Part shown: positions 1 through 9,930 of the stretch, piece by piece
How positions within the stretch are numbered: the stretch's first letter is position 1
How the letters are laid out: every line of letters begins with the position of its first letter
Source of the DNA: Dactylonectria macrodidyma
Lineage: Eukaryota; Ascomycota; Sordariomycetes; Hypocreales; Nectriaceae
Length of the DNA stretch: 64,000 bases
Assembly (NCBI GenBank): GCA_020744425.1
Contig: JAGMUV010000037.1
Coordinates: 434,001 to 498,000 of the forward strand
Reading direction: 5' to 3'
Program-made: the position numbers and the translations under genes
The notes under the pieces: generated by a model
Databases searched by the model: none
Seen by the model: only the letters and a program-made list of their open reading frames with translations
Told to the model about the DNA's origin: nothing

Positions 1-2
1 AG

Positions 3-680
3 GCCTGCTACGACCTGTCTGCTGCAGCGCAGCACCAAGAGCCAACTCTCGAGCAGGCGAAGGCGCTGAATCAGCGTCTGCAATGGCAAATAGACCACCA
101 AGACCGCGGCATCCGGTACCTGCCCATCGACCTGTCAACTGCGAAGCTGTTCGTCTTCGTAGACGGGTCTCTAGCAAATAACCCTGACCTGACATCTCAG
201 CTTGGATTTGCGATCATCCTAGGCAACGAAACAGCAGTTAGCGACGATACCTTTACGCTAACTGGCAACCTTGTGCATTACAGCTCCACAAAGTGCAAAC
301 GCATTACCCGTAGTTCCTTGGCTTCAGAGGTCTATGGCATGGTGGCAGGCGTGGATATGGCCTACGTTATTACAAACACCATCAATCAAGTGCTAGAACG
401 CCTGGATCTCCCAGCAGTACCCACCATTGCATGCACCGATTCGTACTCACTATACGAGTGCCTGGTAAAGCTCGGAACAACGCAAGAGAAACGGCTGATG
501 GTCGATATAATGGCACTTCGGCAGTCATACGAACGCCGAGAGCTGTTTGAGATCCGTTGGATCAGCGGTGAAGACAACCTAGCAGATGCCTTTACTAAGA
601 ACAGCTGCAACAAGGCGTTTGAGCGCTTCATGGATACGGCAACTGCTGTGATTCGGATGGAGGGATGGGTCGCAAGGTGA
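3..680 (+). CDS. Ty1/Copia polyprotein, RNase H end (5' part outside window)
   Basis: The frame is open from the left edge to the TGA at 678-680 and gives about 225 residues of the C-terminal RNase H domain of a Copia retrotransposon. Visible acidic residues are the Asp in FVDGSLA, the Glu in ASEVYGMV, the Asp in CTDSYSL and the Asp in NLADAFTK, in the order and spacing usual for Copia RNase H. RNase H degrades the RNA strand of the cDNA hybrid. Reverse transcriptase and integrase would lie left of the window. No internal stop is seen here, so the parent element may be fairly young. The family is clear; element integrity cannot be judged. Confidence 0.85.
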   Translation, partial: ACYDLSAAAQHQEPTLEQAKALNQRLQWQIDHQDRGIRYLPIDLSTAKLFVFVDGSLANNPDLTSQLGFAIILGNETAVSDDTFTLTGNLVHYSSTKCKRITRSSLASEVYGMVAGVDMAYVITNTINQVLERLDLPAVPTIACTDSYSLYECLVKLGTTQEKRLMVDIMALRQSYERRELFEIRWISGEDNLADAFTKNSCNKAFERFMDTATAVIRMEGWVAR

Positions 681-879
681 TGATTTTCATAAGAACCAGC
701 TGTCCCAAGAGCTGGCTGCGCGGGCGCAGCCCTAACAGGACCAGGAAGCTCCGGCCGAGATACGGGCGCCGGAGCTGCGATGCTGAATACGCAGTTACGG
801 AATCAGGCTTGCGGGAGTTACTGCTTCTTTTATATATCTAGGTGATCCTGGGCCCTGGCACAAAATTGAAGACTGCCAG
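681..879 (+). other. Copia 3' untranslated segment with consecutive hairpins
   Basis: There is no gene between the polyprotein stop and the likely LTR. Instead three strong inverted repeats follow one another: 696-714 (6-bp arms), 714-731 (8-bp GGCTGCGC/GCGCAGCC arms with a 2-base loop) and 747-776 (9-bp AGCTCCGGC/GCCGGAGCT arms). A fourth pairs GATCCTGG near 844 with CCAGGATC near 914-921, across the LTR start. Their role is unknown. Confidence 0.5.
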
Positions 880-1072
880 TGTTGGAATATCACTAACACT
901 GCCAGGGCTAGCGCCAGGATCGTAGGCACCCACGTGTGTAGACCACAGCTAGTAACAGCTGTAAGGGCACGTGCAGGTGCCTCCCTGCTAGATATAGGGC
1001 CACTTCGTGGCCCTATTACCTAGCCTAGATTCTGTTCTTAAGACATCAAGTAAAACACCAAGTTAACCATCA
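880..1072 (+). repeat. Probable Copia long terminal repeat
   Basis: The segment starts TGTTGGAATAT, a common Copia LTR start, and a plausible end is ...AACCATCA at 1072, giving TG...CA termini. It lies about 200 bp after the RNase H stop, where a 3' LTR is expected. The 5' LTR is outside the window, so identity between LTRs cannot be used, and the right boundary is a guess. Confidence 0.4.
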
Positions 1073-2552
1073 CGGTTTTGACGTCTCACCCGCCCGAAAG
1101 AGCAATTGCTATAACAGCAGGATACCTGAGTTATCCAACACTAAGTCTATAGGGGCACCGAGCGCCCTCTCGGCGACCAATAATGCGACAGTGCTGAGGC
1201 CCACACAAGCGGAGAGCTAAATGTGCTCTCCTTTTTGGTTCTTTCTCCGTTAAAATTCCTTTCTTCTCCAGCTTTAGGTCGCTCGTTTCAGTTGCCCAGC
1301 TAGTTGCCAATATACTGAGTCGGGGACCCTCACAATAAGGTGTTATTGGAACTACTAAATTTCTGCTGCTCTGTTTCATAAACATTGAAACAAAACCGAA
1401 ACAAAGCACATGTTTCACTGAAACAAACAAAACAGAGGGTATGTTTCAGTTTCAATGTATAAATCCATCACTGACTCATAAGCTAAGTATTTTAATTAAT
1501 TAGTAATTGAGTAAATACTAAGTTAGGTTTAATAAATATCTGATTTTAGTATTAAATAAGTTGTAGGATATAAAAAATTTAAAATAAATATTATAAGTAA
1601 GTTAAGCCTTTTATATAGAAATCCTATTTTATATTTCACTTTTAGCTCTCATATATTATCTAGCGCTTTAAAGGTAAAAAATAGGAAACTAAGGCTGATC
1701 AGCTGATGGGTTGATTGGCTAATGGTGTTGAATGGTGACAAGGAAGCCCCTCGAAGGAGCTGGAAAGGCTGACAGGAATATCGCCATTAAAGATGGCAGT
1801 TGCCACCTATTGCCGCAGGCTGAGCAAGCAGCTTCTAGTGGATTCTACATGGCACAGAAAAGGTATACAAGGCTTACCCTAAACCCTCAAACAGAAAGGA
1901 AAGCACACAATTCACCCCAATATCTGACAGTTGTTGAACAGAAAGGGGGTCACTTGCGGAGTTATGGGCCCTAATACTACGTGTGGATACATGAGATATC
2001 TCAGGGGCAGAGACACTTCCCGAGATACAACAACAGAACAGAAGAATTAACTGATCTGACATCAATGGACCGAATACCCGTACTGTCTGACAACAGTATG
2101 CTCCTCATGACAACTTCAAACACCAAGACAAGTCAAGTCACATAATGACTACGAAAGAGGTCAAATGTCAACTTAAAAGATTTGTTCATTTTTTGTCTGC
2201 TCTTCAAGCCAGGCAAAGGAGCGACGCGAATTGAAACGACACTGCTTCTCAAGACAATACTCTAGCAAAATGGGAAATAGCCGCCAGGCTTGATGCAAAG
2301 TACATGAGCGAGCCCGCCCACGAAATGAGACTTCGGCAATGGCTGAATGGAAAGATGCAAGGGGACATATAACGTCGTAGTCCGCAGATTTTGATCCAAG
2401 CCAACCGCCTAAGACAAAAATAGAGATAAGAGACATGATGAAGCACATGGGTGAGGTGGATAAGCCGTTTCAACAGTCACCATGCGCGAAGGAAGAGAGG
2501 AATGCTGTTGCCGGGCTTCATTTACGCCACTGGAATGGCACACAATTGACGA
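1073..2552. other. Gene-free stretch with a palindromic segment and AT-rich tract
   Basis: No convincing gene is present. At 1384-1459 the sequence folds on itself: ACATTGAAAC on the left pairs with GTTTCAATGT on the right, and GTTTC/GAAAC words recur between. From about 1440 to 1700 the composition becomes very AT-rich, as in RIP-mutated or decayed repeats. The rest, to 2552, holds only short unremarkable frames. Confidence 0.4.
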
Positions 2553-3568
2553 TCAGACGCTGTCTGAGACACTTAGCGAGTACCGCCCAAGAGCGCTGAT
2601 CCTGGCACCCGATGGCCGGTGCATCAGGGACTCGGGGTGCTTGGAGACGACTCCCGTCTCATGGGTGACGCCGCCGTTGTCGCTTCGGCTCTCCTCGAAG
2701 TCCTCGTCGTCGTCCTCGACAATCTTGGTGGGGATCTCGTCCCGAAGGTTATACTGCTGAGACGCTCGCTCGGAAGTCGTAGCCGTAGAGGCAAAGGACA
2801 CGGCTGTGCTGCTCCGGTTGGGAATGAGATCCGGGGTGGGAGGGATACTGGACGCCTTCCCGGAGCCCGGCTGAGGCTGTCGTCACCGGTCTCGGACGTG
2901 GCGGCGGAGTTCCCGTCATCGCTATGGGCGGTAGAGAGGCTAGAATTCCGTCTACTCCCCCCCAACTCCGCATCTTGTGCTAACTGGAGACCATCAGCAG
3001 CAGCCTGACACTGCTCGGCAATGTTTCGCACAATGTGTGCGATAGCGTCCGTCTTGTCCTTGAGGTGACGATCGGCGACGTCAATGAAGCTCGACGAGTA
3101 TCGCTTGCTTCGGGGGTTGGGGCTGACAGACAGGCGGCCATCGCGCTCGCCTTCCTCGTTGAGGTGGTCGTCGCCATCATCGTAGCCCTCCTCAATCTTC
3201 TGGACCAGGTCATTGGGCTTGGTAAGCACAGAGGTTTGTACTACGTCTTCAGATCATGGTCAGATGGCCACAGTGTGAGCCCTTCCATTCCAAGCCAGAG
3301 TCATGGTGCTGACCATGAATGCGAATACCTCGACTCCAATCAACAGAGAAACCCAAACGGGGTAACCATTAGCAATCCAGAAGACAAGGCCAACAAGAAC
3401 TTCGATAATACTAATATCAATAGGATATCCACGGCGACCTATTGGTGGCGGATTCAGCGGCTTAGCGCCACAACAGGGCCAAATCACGTCCGTGCCCTCA
3501 GCAACTTCCAATATTACCCCCTCTCCACGGCCATCTGGCATGATCGACCTACTGCAATTCCTACGCAA
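2553..3568 (-). pseudogene. Decayed membrane-anchored acidic protein gene (unrecognised)
   Basis: Two protein-like stretches lie in line on the minus strand. The first (3568-3262) has hydrophobic segments (IDISIIEVLVGLVFWIA and SLLIGVEVFAFMVS). The second (about 3250-2960) is hydrophilic, with an acidic patch GYDDGDDHLNEEGE and a plausible helix DKTDAIAHIVRNIAEQC. They share one frame but are separated by two TGA codons near 3250. The tail (EIPTKIVEDDDEDFEES) then lies in another frame, to the stop at 2553, so at least one indel occurred around 2870-2890. This suggests an inner-membrane or ER protein with a cytosolic acidic tail that has lost function. The family was not recognised. An intron hiding one break cannot be excluded. 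Confidence 0.4.
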
Positions 3569-3772
3569 TTGAGCGTCTCCAACTTACAAAATGACCTGGA
3601 ACCTGCTTGAAGCCATCGAGGCCAGGCCCCCGGGCCCGTCAGTTTGCGAGAGGAGCCCTGGCCGCGAACTACTGGCCCGGCTTGAGGCGGTATTCACAGC
3701 TCACGAGGAGGATGGAGATGGGAGATGATGGATGAATTGATTAAGAACCCTACAGATACCGCCGGTACCTCT

Positions 3773-5689
3773 TCACTTCTTCCTCTTCTGTGCAGTTAGA
3801 CGGGCCTTTCTATTCGCTCTGAGCAGCTTGCAGAGCTGATCAAGTGAGTAACCCATCTGCTGCTGCTGCAGGTTTACAGCATGCATCGCAGCCTCCTCGC
3901 TTATACGCCGCGCCTGTGCCATACGCCGAATCTCCTTGACAATCTCAAGCCGTAGGGAGTACCACTGCACCTCGCTCTGCTGGCCCGCCCGCCACCGGCT
4001 TCCCCAGCGGCTATCAAGGGTAGCAATAGCCAGTTGGCCTCGGAGCCCAACCGTCCACTCTCTCCACAAGTCCCTGACTGTCCTAACCTCCCGGCACATC
4101 CGATGTCGTGGCGGCATTTCTAGCCCTGGGGTCACCGAGCGGCCGTTGCTGCTACTGCTTGAGCAAGCTGATGTGTCTTCCGCCAGCGCCCCCGCTGGTG
4201 CTGGTTGTAGCTGTAGGAGACCAGGCGTGGCGGCTGTCTTGAGCTGAAAGGTGAGGCCAGTTGAGAAGAGCGACTGGAGCTGCGAGGCCTGCTCCCTGAT
4301 GCCCCGAAGCTCGGCTTGTAGGTCGGCCCTGAGGTTAGTGATCCTCGTGTCGTTACGGGCATCTACGGACTGAAGGTAGTCCGCCAGAGCTGGGACGGCC
4401 TGGGCTATGAGCGCCAGCTGGCTCGGCTTCTCGCCCTCGTCTTTCACAAGGGCTGATACCTCTTGTGCGAACTGCGTGTAGGCCTCGTGCTGAAAGACCG
4501 GGTGGTTCCAAACCGAGCTATCTGGGAACTGCTTGATCAGGAAGACTGAGTCTTGCAGGATGACCTCGCGGAGGTAGGAGAGCAGGTTCGTAAGCCCCAT
4601 TGCCGCAAGGTCGTTAATCTGATCAGGGGCAGGGCCGAACCGGCCCTTCCAACGGCCGAGGTCTGGCCAGATTAGAGAGAGAAGCGTCTCCGGCGGCGTG
4701 ATGCTAGCACGGCGTATCTCGAAGCACCCCTTCTGCGGCAGATGCCCGGCCATGGTGCGCATGAACTTGCGAGGCAGGGAGTTCAGGTAGCAGCCGATCA
4801 TCTGCTCCTGGTTCCAGCGGCCTGCCCGGCGGATCTGGTCCTCGCTGATCCCTTTCAGCTCGGCTGTCTTGGCCCCCGAGCTCCGGCCAACGTGCGTCTT
4901 CTTCCTCGAGGCGATGCTTGCATACGTAAACGCCTTGACGACCCAGTCCCGCTGCGAGTTGTACGAGAGGGCTGCCGTATGGTCGTGCCCGCTCCTGCTC
5001 CCTCTGATCAGCCGCGTATCGTACCACGCAGACCTCCGGCTGAGGTCTGGAAACGGCTCGTCGGCGGCTATATCCCACCGGTAGAGGAGGTAGAACGCAA
5101 GGCCTCCCAGCATACAGATAAGCGGGTTCTTATTCCGGAGGGCCCCGGCTGTCTCAAGGCGGCCATGCTGGTTCTGCTTCCCTGCCCGTGTTGTAAAGAT
5201 CAGGGGCATGCAGCGGGTCGGGCCCTCCCCCTCGAACTCGAAGGTAAAGAGGTCCGAGATCTCGGCCGCGCGGCGGTCGCCCCCCCGGGTCAGCATATAG
5301 TGCCCGAGCAGCAGATCCACGAGAGTCCGCAAGTGGCACTCGGGAGCCGTGCTGCTATGGGCCCACAGCTCGTGGCAGACGCGTTCAAATTCCTGCTCCG
5401 TGTACCCATCGAGGAGGGTATCACGGCCCTTGTCGGCATAGCTAGCCTTGTCTTGCTGAGCATCCCGGCGCTGGAGGGACTTGAGATACTCCCGAACGTT
5501 GTCCTCCCGTGGCGAGGGGTGGGCATTCATCCCAAGCGCTTTCTGGGTACGATATAGGTCGGTAATGGCAGTCGTGTAGCTGCGGACTGATCGCCAGGCA
5601 AGCCGCGTAGCCTGCAGTGGAGTATCCTCAGCCGCCTTGAGGCTCTTGGCCCTCAGCGGCCGGTCCGCGACCTCCTCAGTACCATCCAT
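3773..5689 (-). CDS. Crypton tyrosine recombinase (Ndc10/CBF3-like fold, GCR1_C tail)
   Basis: This is a 638-residue uninterrupted protein. It resembles Crypton transposases, which integrate circular DNA with a tyrosine recombinase rather than a DDE enzyme. Visible catalytic elements are the Arg-rich box TRGGDRRAAE near residues 134-143, HVGR with His266 and Arg269, GRWN near 290-293, and the nucleophile candidate Tyr301 in CYLNSLPR. A coiled, charged region follows around 440-470, then a GCR1-like DNA-binding domain at about 535-620 and a Lys/Arg tail. The first three codons (Met-Asp-Gly) lie inside the terminal repeat of the neighbouring Fot1 element, so the native N-terminus was cut off and the present ATG was supplied by the insertion. 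Cryptons lack terminal inverted repeats, so its ends were not defined. It is GC-richer than its surroundings. Confidence 0.8.
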   Translation of the reverse strand: MDGTEEVADRPLRAKSLKAAEDTPLQATRLAWRSVRSYTTAITDLYRTQKALGMNAHPSPREDNVREYLKSLQRRDAQQDKASYADKGRDTLLDGYTEQEFERVCHELWAHSSTAPECHLRTLVDLLLGHYMLTRGGDRRAAEISDLFTFEFEGEGPTRCMPLIFTTRAGKQNQHGRLETAGALRNKNPLICMLGGLAFYLLYRWDIAADEPFPDLSRRSAWYDTRLIRGSRSGHDHTAALSYNSQRDWVVKAFTYASIASRKKTHVGRSSGAKTAELKGISEDQIRRAGRWNQEQMIGCYLNSLPRKFMRTMAGHLPQKGCFEIRRASITPPETLLSLIWPDLGRWKGRFGPAPDQINDLAAMGLTNLLSYLREVILQDSVFLIKQFPDSSVWNHPVFQHEAYTQFAQEVSALVKDEGEKPSQLALIAQAVPALADYLQSVDARNDTRITNLRADLQAELRGIREQASQLQSLFSTGLTFQLKTAATPGLLQLQPAPAGALAEDTSACSSSSSNGRSVTPGLEMPPRHRMCREVRTVRDLWREWTVGLRGQLAIATLDSRWGSRWRAGQQSEVQWYSLRLEIVKEIRRMAQARRISEEAAMHAVNLQQQQMGYSLDQLCKLLRANRKARLTAQKRKK

Positions 5690-7896
5690 AACCCCTCTTT
5701 CGGCATACCCCCTCTTTCGGCAAGCAAAATAAAAAAAGCTTCACCAAAACTCACCAACTTCACTTATACCAGAATTGTCCAAAGTAAATAGCTACTTAGA
5801 GGACAATGCCTCTATCGATTATAGAAATGATTGGAGTTAACGACTTTAGCTCTCTTAGGCTGTGCGGGGTACGCGATCTATGCATGCTGTGCTATGGAAA
5901 TAGTGTTGGTTTAACCATCAAACTCCTCACCGCTCTTTCCCGTGTTTTTTGACCTTTGTCTGCGACAACGACAAGAAAATGCCTAGGTCGAGACCTCGAT
6001 GGAAATATACAGAGGAAAACATGGCAGAGGCTATCTTGGATGTCACTGATGATGGCGTTTCACCTCCTCAAGCCGCTCAGAGACGGGGAGTGCCTCGAAG
6101 CACTCTAGTCGACAGACTTAACGGCCGCGGGGCCGTTAAAGAGCAGATCCACCCTCATCGACGCTTGTCCAAGAACCAAGAGGATAGATTGGCTGCCTGG
6201 ATACTCCGGCAGGAGTCCTTGGGCTACGCTCCGTCCCACAGTCAGATTCGCGCCTGTGTCATGGGCCTGCTGAGACAGCAGGGCGAACATCCCGACTTAG
6301 GACGCAACTGGGTGATCAAGTTTATCAGTCGCCGCGCAGATCTAAAGACCAAGATGGGTAGACGTCAAGAAGCCAAGAGGTTCGACTCTTTCACACCCAA
6401 AGCGGTTCATTGGTACTTTGAAATCAGGGAGGGCCAGTACGGCTGGATCAAGCCCGAAAACACCGTCAACGTTGATGAAGGAGGCATTATGACTGGTTTC
6501 GGCAAGCATATACCTATATTCCTTGCCAGTGTTTGAAATTCGACCGACTAATTCTCTTTATTTAGGCCTGGATAGCCTGGTTGTTGGAAGCGCGGACCCG
6601 AAACGGAAGGCATTTCTCAAAGGACCACAAACTCGGAATTGGACTTCATTTATCGAAGCCATCACTGCTGGCGGCCGCGCTTTGATTCCAGGCATAATCT
6701 TCAAGGGGAAAGAACTGCAGAAACAGTGGTTTCTTGACGAATTCAAGGAGATAGCAGACTGGTATTACATAACTTCGCCTAACGGATGGACTGACGACCA
6801 CATTGGCGTTGAATGGCTTGAAAGAGTTTATCTACCCCAGACAATGCCAGCCGACGACTCTGACGCGAGACTGATCATTTTAGATGGTCATGGGAGCCAC
6901 GCAACGGTATGTTCTTCGTTTACCTCGGTTCAAGCTCACTACTGAGTGACGGAAGGATGAATGGATGGCCACGTGCTTTTTGAACAACGTTTATTGCTGC
7001 TATCTGCCAGCACACTGCTCTCATGGACTCCAACCACTTGACAATGGAGTATTCAATGCCTCCAAAGCCGCATATCGACGAGAGTTGGAAAAGTTCGCTT
7101 CATTGACTGATTCCACTCCAATGGACAAGGTCAACTTCATCAGGGTCTACGCCAAGGCGCGTCAAGTTGGAATGACTAAGAAGAACATACTCTCCGGCTG
7201 GAGGGTTACTGGGAACTGGCCGATCTCACGTACCAAGGCACTGAGGCATCCAGAAATCCAACAAGATAGGCCAAAGGGCAACCCAAGAGCAACCCCCGAA
7301 CCCGCGCCGTATTTTGACTCGGACGATACACCACAAACGAGCCGTCAAATTCGTGATCTCGGGCTGAACAAAACACCAAAGACGCGGAGACGGTACAACG
7401 TGATAGCCAAGGGCTTTGAGGCTCAACAGCAGACGGTAGCGGCGCATACGCTGAGGATTGCTAGCCTAGAGGAAGAACTGGCTCGCTTGCAAAGAGGGAA
7501 GAAGAGGAAGGCGGTGCCGAATCCTAACAAACGTTTTATGACTCTTGGGGAGACCCTATCCGGTGGAGAAGCTATAATAGAAGAGGAGACCCAAAATATG
7601 GCTGTTGGACTGGAATCGGTCTGTTCAAGCGAGCAGGAGTCAGAATCGGAGGCTGGCTCTGTAATCGAAGTCAGAGAGGAAACCATACCCCGCCAACTCA
7701 CCACGCGATCAGGGCGGCTTGTCAAAAAGCCCAGGGCACAATAGATGAACCTATTCGTTATTTATGAACGAAGATTTTGACGCATTTCTATCAATTTGGT
7801 CTAGTTCTATGTACGTAAAGTTGGTGATTTTTGGTGGTGGCTTTTTTATTTTGCTTGCCGAAAGAGGGGTTGTGCCGAAAGAGGGGTTGTGGATGG
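5682..7896 (+). mobile_element. Complete Fot1/pogo-type DNA transposon, copy A (2215 bp)
   Basis: The element is bounded by TA at 5680-5681 and 7897-7898, the target duplication of Tc1/mariner-pogo elements. The ends are inverted: CCATCCATAACCCC on the left, and the complement of CCATCCACAACCCC on the right. Each end carries two tandem 17-bp units ending CTCTTTCGG, followed by GCAAGC and a homopolymer A/T run. It encodes one spliced transposase. The left flank is a Crypton gene and the right flank a Helitron gene, so the two sides do not join into one pre-insertion sequence. Confidence 0.92.
5979..7744 (+). CDS. Fot1/pogo transposase, copy A (3 exons, 550 aa)
   Basis: Exons 5979-6501, 6566-6906 and 6956-7744 give 550 residues without a stop. 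N-terminal helix-turn-helix domains of the CENP-B/Psq type (SPPQAAQRRGVPRSTLVDRL, then SHSQIRACV) bind the element ends. The DDE_1 catalytic domain follows, with Asp166 in NVDEGG, Asp284 in ILDGHGS and Asp317 in LQPLDNG. The tail contains a coiled-coil (IASLEEELARLQ) and the basic stretch GKKRKAVPNPNKR, probably a nuclear signal. Intron 1 starts with GC rather than GT, and intron 2 ends with AAG rather than CAG/TAG. The same features occur in copy C. The reading frame is intact, so this copy could still make transposase if both unusual introns are removed. Confidence 0.9.
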
Positions 7897-8728
7897 TACC
7901 AAGCCAGAAGACCTTGAATAGATTGTCTAACCTCAGTTCAAGGCTTGGGAGGATCTGAAGGAGGGGTCCAGGGTCTTGCGGAATGACAATCATGTGGCCT
8001 CGCAACGCATTGTAGTTTGTTGGAGAGGCATGGCCACCAGGTCGCAATTTGAGGATCGTACCAACAGGGTGGCATTTCGCGATAAGGCATTCCTCGACGG
8101 GCGTAAGGTCTTCCAATGCCGATGGATAATGCTGGCACATTGAGACGTTGACAAAGTTTTCCGCTGAAAATTTGGGAATGCTGCTGCGTCTAATGGCTGT
8201 ATAGCATTGACTACAGAAATCCCAAGAATCTTCGTGATGGCCACATCGATCCAAGCTCGTTTGGTGGGTTTGGATGAAATGATCGTGATCGTCAATTTGA
8301 TATACATATCCTGTGAAAAACTTGCCGCACGAACAGCATATTGATCTTTGGGATGCAGCTAACATCTCATCTTCGTATAGGCTGATGGAAGACCGAATAT
8401 GGGAAGAAGAGATTTCTGGTGGAAATTCTCGCGAAGCCACCTCACGCAGGTCGAATTCATCTTCTAACAAGCCCACAGCAAGTTTCACACAGTTCGGCGG
8501 AGGATTCCCTGATAAAGGACCTCCCGTTAGAGGCGTCAGGTTTATAGAATTGTGAAACGGATCGAAGTTGGGTGGAAGAATTGAAGGGATGGTGTTCTCA
8601 GGAACGTTAGGTTGCCGTCGAATCCAGTGGTAGGGTCGTGTTCGAGACCGACATCTATCGCATGTACGATACCGAGAATCAGTCCATTCCCGGAGACACC
8701 TGGTGCAAACAGTGGCAGGAGTGAACAT
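7897..8728 (-). pseudogene. Helitron replicase/helicase, N-terminal fragment
   Basis: The ATG at 8728 opens about 277 residues typical of the N-terminal region of fungal Helitron proteins. They include Cys-rich CTRCLREWTDSRYRTCDRCR, a second zinc-like cluster (SICCSCGKF ... CGHHEDSWDFCSQCY) and the conserved segment RGHMIVIPQDPGPLL ... KVFWLG. The reading is cut within KVFWLG by copy A of the Fot1 element and continues only into its terminal repeat. The Rep nuclease and PIF1 helicase domains should follow but are absent; a Crypton gene lies there instead. A separate C-terminal helicase fragment is at 41365-42022. Confidence 0.75.
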
Positions 8729-9053
8729 TTCCCCAAGACGTAGAAGTCAGCAGTGAGCAATGGTGGCAGGAAGTATTTGAGGGTGCGAGCATGGGTGTAT
8801 GTGGACATTGACCAGGTGACCGAATCCAGCGACATTGATGGAAGTCAGAAGCGATTACATCACGTCGCTTACAAGGGCGGAGATAGCGGCAAGACCTGCC
8901 AATTTTGTTTGTTTGCAATGGTAAGAAACCTCGGGGTGACGGGAGGGGAGTGGCGAAAACAAAGCAAGGGTGGCAGGAACAAATTTTATCCGATTCGAAC
9001 ACGTGCTTCGAACTCACCCGAGATCACGTTACAGTAAAAACGAATCGGGATTA
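8729..9053. other. No gene recognised (upstream of Helitron fragment)
   Basis: Short frames occur but none looks like a protein. This may be Helitron 5' sequence, but no 5' terminus could be recognised. Confidence 0.3.
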
Positions 9054-9725
9054 CCTCAGCAAGCTCAGGCCATTGTGGCTCGTGCCTGCGGCAGCGGAGC
9101 ACGCTGCTCACGTGCGCTCCTCGAGGAAATGGCCTGAGGATCCTGTCCAGATATTTGGGCGCGTGCGGAGTTTTTTTCCACGAAACAGACTCCATCTTAA
9201 AACTCATTTTCAACCACAACCACAAAGCATCCAGTAAATTGAAGAGAATCGTTCGATTCGTCTGCTTTTATTCCATAGTTGATTGAATTTTGGGCCATGT
9301 AAGCTCAAGGCCTGCGTTGTGAGAGTACGCTGTTTAACCGGGCTGTCTCTTCATCCTACCGAACTCGTCCAGATTGTAAGTACACAGCTACTAATGGATG
9401 GGGATTTCGATATGGTCGACGCCCTGACACGTCAGCGTTTTTCACAGGCCACACAGATGAAGTAGGAGGAAAAACTTACTTTCTAGATAGAATATGCTTT
9501 GATGCATAATTGATTGAATTTTAAGATGCTTGCGACGTGGTTTGGTGTAGTTATTGATGGATACGTAAGAACGTGGTCTCCAGAATCGCGAAAATAAGGT
9601 ACAAAGTTTCCGCAGAGCAGTGGGCGCATTGGACAGGATCCTCAGGCCATTTGCTCGAGGAGCGCACGTGAGTAGCGTGCTCCGCTGCCGCAGGCACGAG
9701 CCACAATGGCCTGAGCTTGCTGAGG
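9054..9725. mobile_element. Fold-back MITE of Tc1/mariner type (672 bp)
   Basis: About 90 bp at the left (9054-9150) is repeated in inverted orientation at the right (9638-9725). Both outer ends read CCTCAGCAAGCTCAGGCC or its diverged complement and are flanked by TA (9052-9053, 9726-9727). The centre has no credible coding capacity, so this is a non-autonomous element moved by a transposase encoded elsewhere. A similar end occurs at 53453. Confidence 0.75.
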
Positions 9726-9762
9726 TAAAATCGGGAAGGCTTGGCGTCAGATTTGTAGTCGG

Positions 9763-9930
9763 ACAACCCCCTGTCGGTTCCCGGGGTAGTAGTCCCCTTC
9801 ACCTCTCGCTTCGCTTTCAGTTCCGGGGCACTTCACCTCTCGCTTCGCTTTCAGTTCCGGGGCACAACCCCCTGTCGGTTCCTGGGGTAGTAGTCCCCTT
9901 CACCTCTCGCTTCGCTTTCAGTTCCGGGGC
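9763..9930. repeat. Short tandem array, 67-bp unit with an internal partial copy
   Basis: Two nearly identical 67-bp units (9763-9829 and 9864-9930) begin ACAACCCCCTGTCGGTTCC and end TTTCAGTTCCGGGGC. Between them lies a partial unit (9830-9863) repeating only the last half (TTCACCTCTCGCTTCGC...). The array overlaps the 3' end of the minus-strand gene at 9918-10583. Confidence 0.85.

Noticed and set aside
1384..1459. Possible hAT or MITE from GTTTC/GAAAC inverted words
   Set aside because: The palindrome is real, but no target duplication or partner copy was seen, so it was left as a sequence oddity.
4742..5557. Long plus-strand frame of 271 codons
   Set aside because: It is antisense to the Crypton recombinase, which has clear domains. 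The frame is a by-product of GC-rich codon use.
3773..5689. Possible Starship captain (DUF3435 tyrosine recombinase)
   Set aside because: The protein has the Crypton layout with a C-terminal GCR1-like domain, and no large cargo element with captain-proximal ends is visible.
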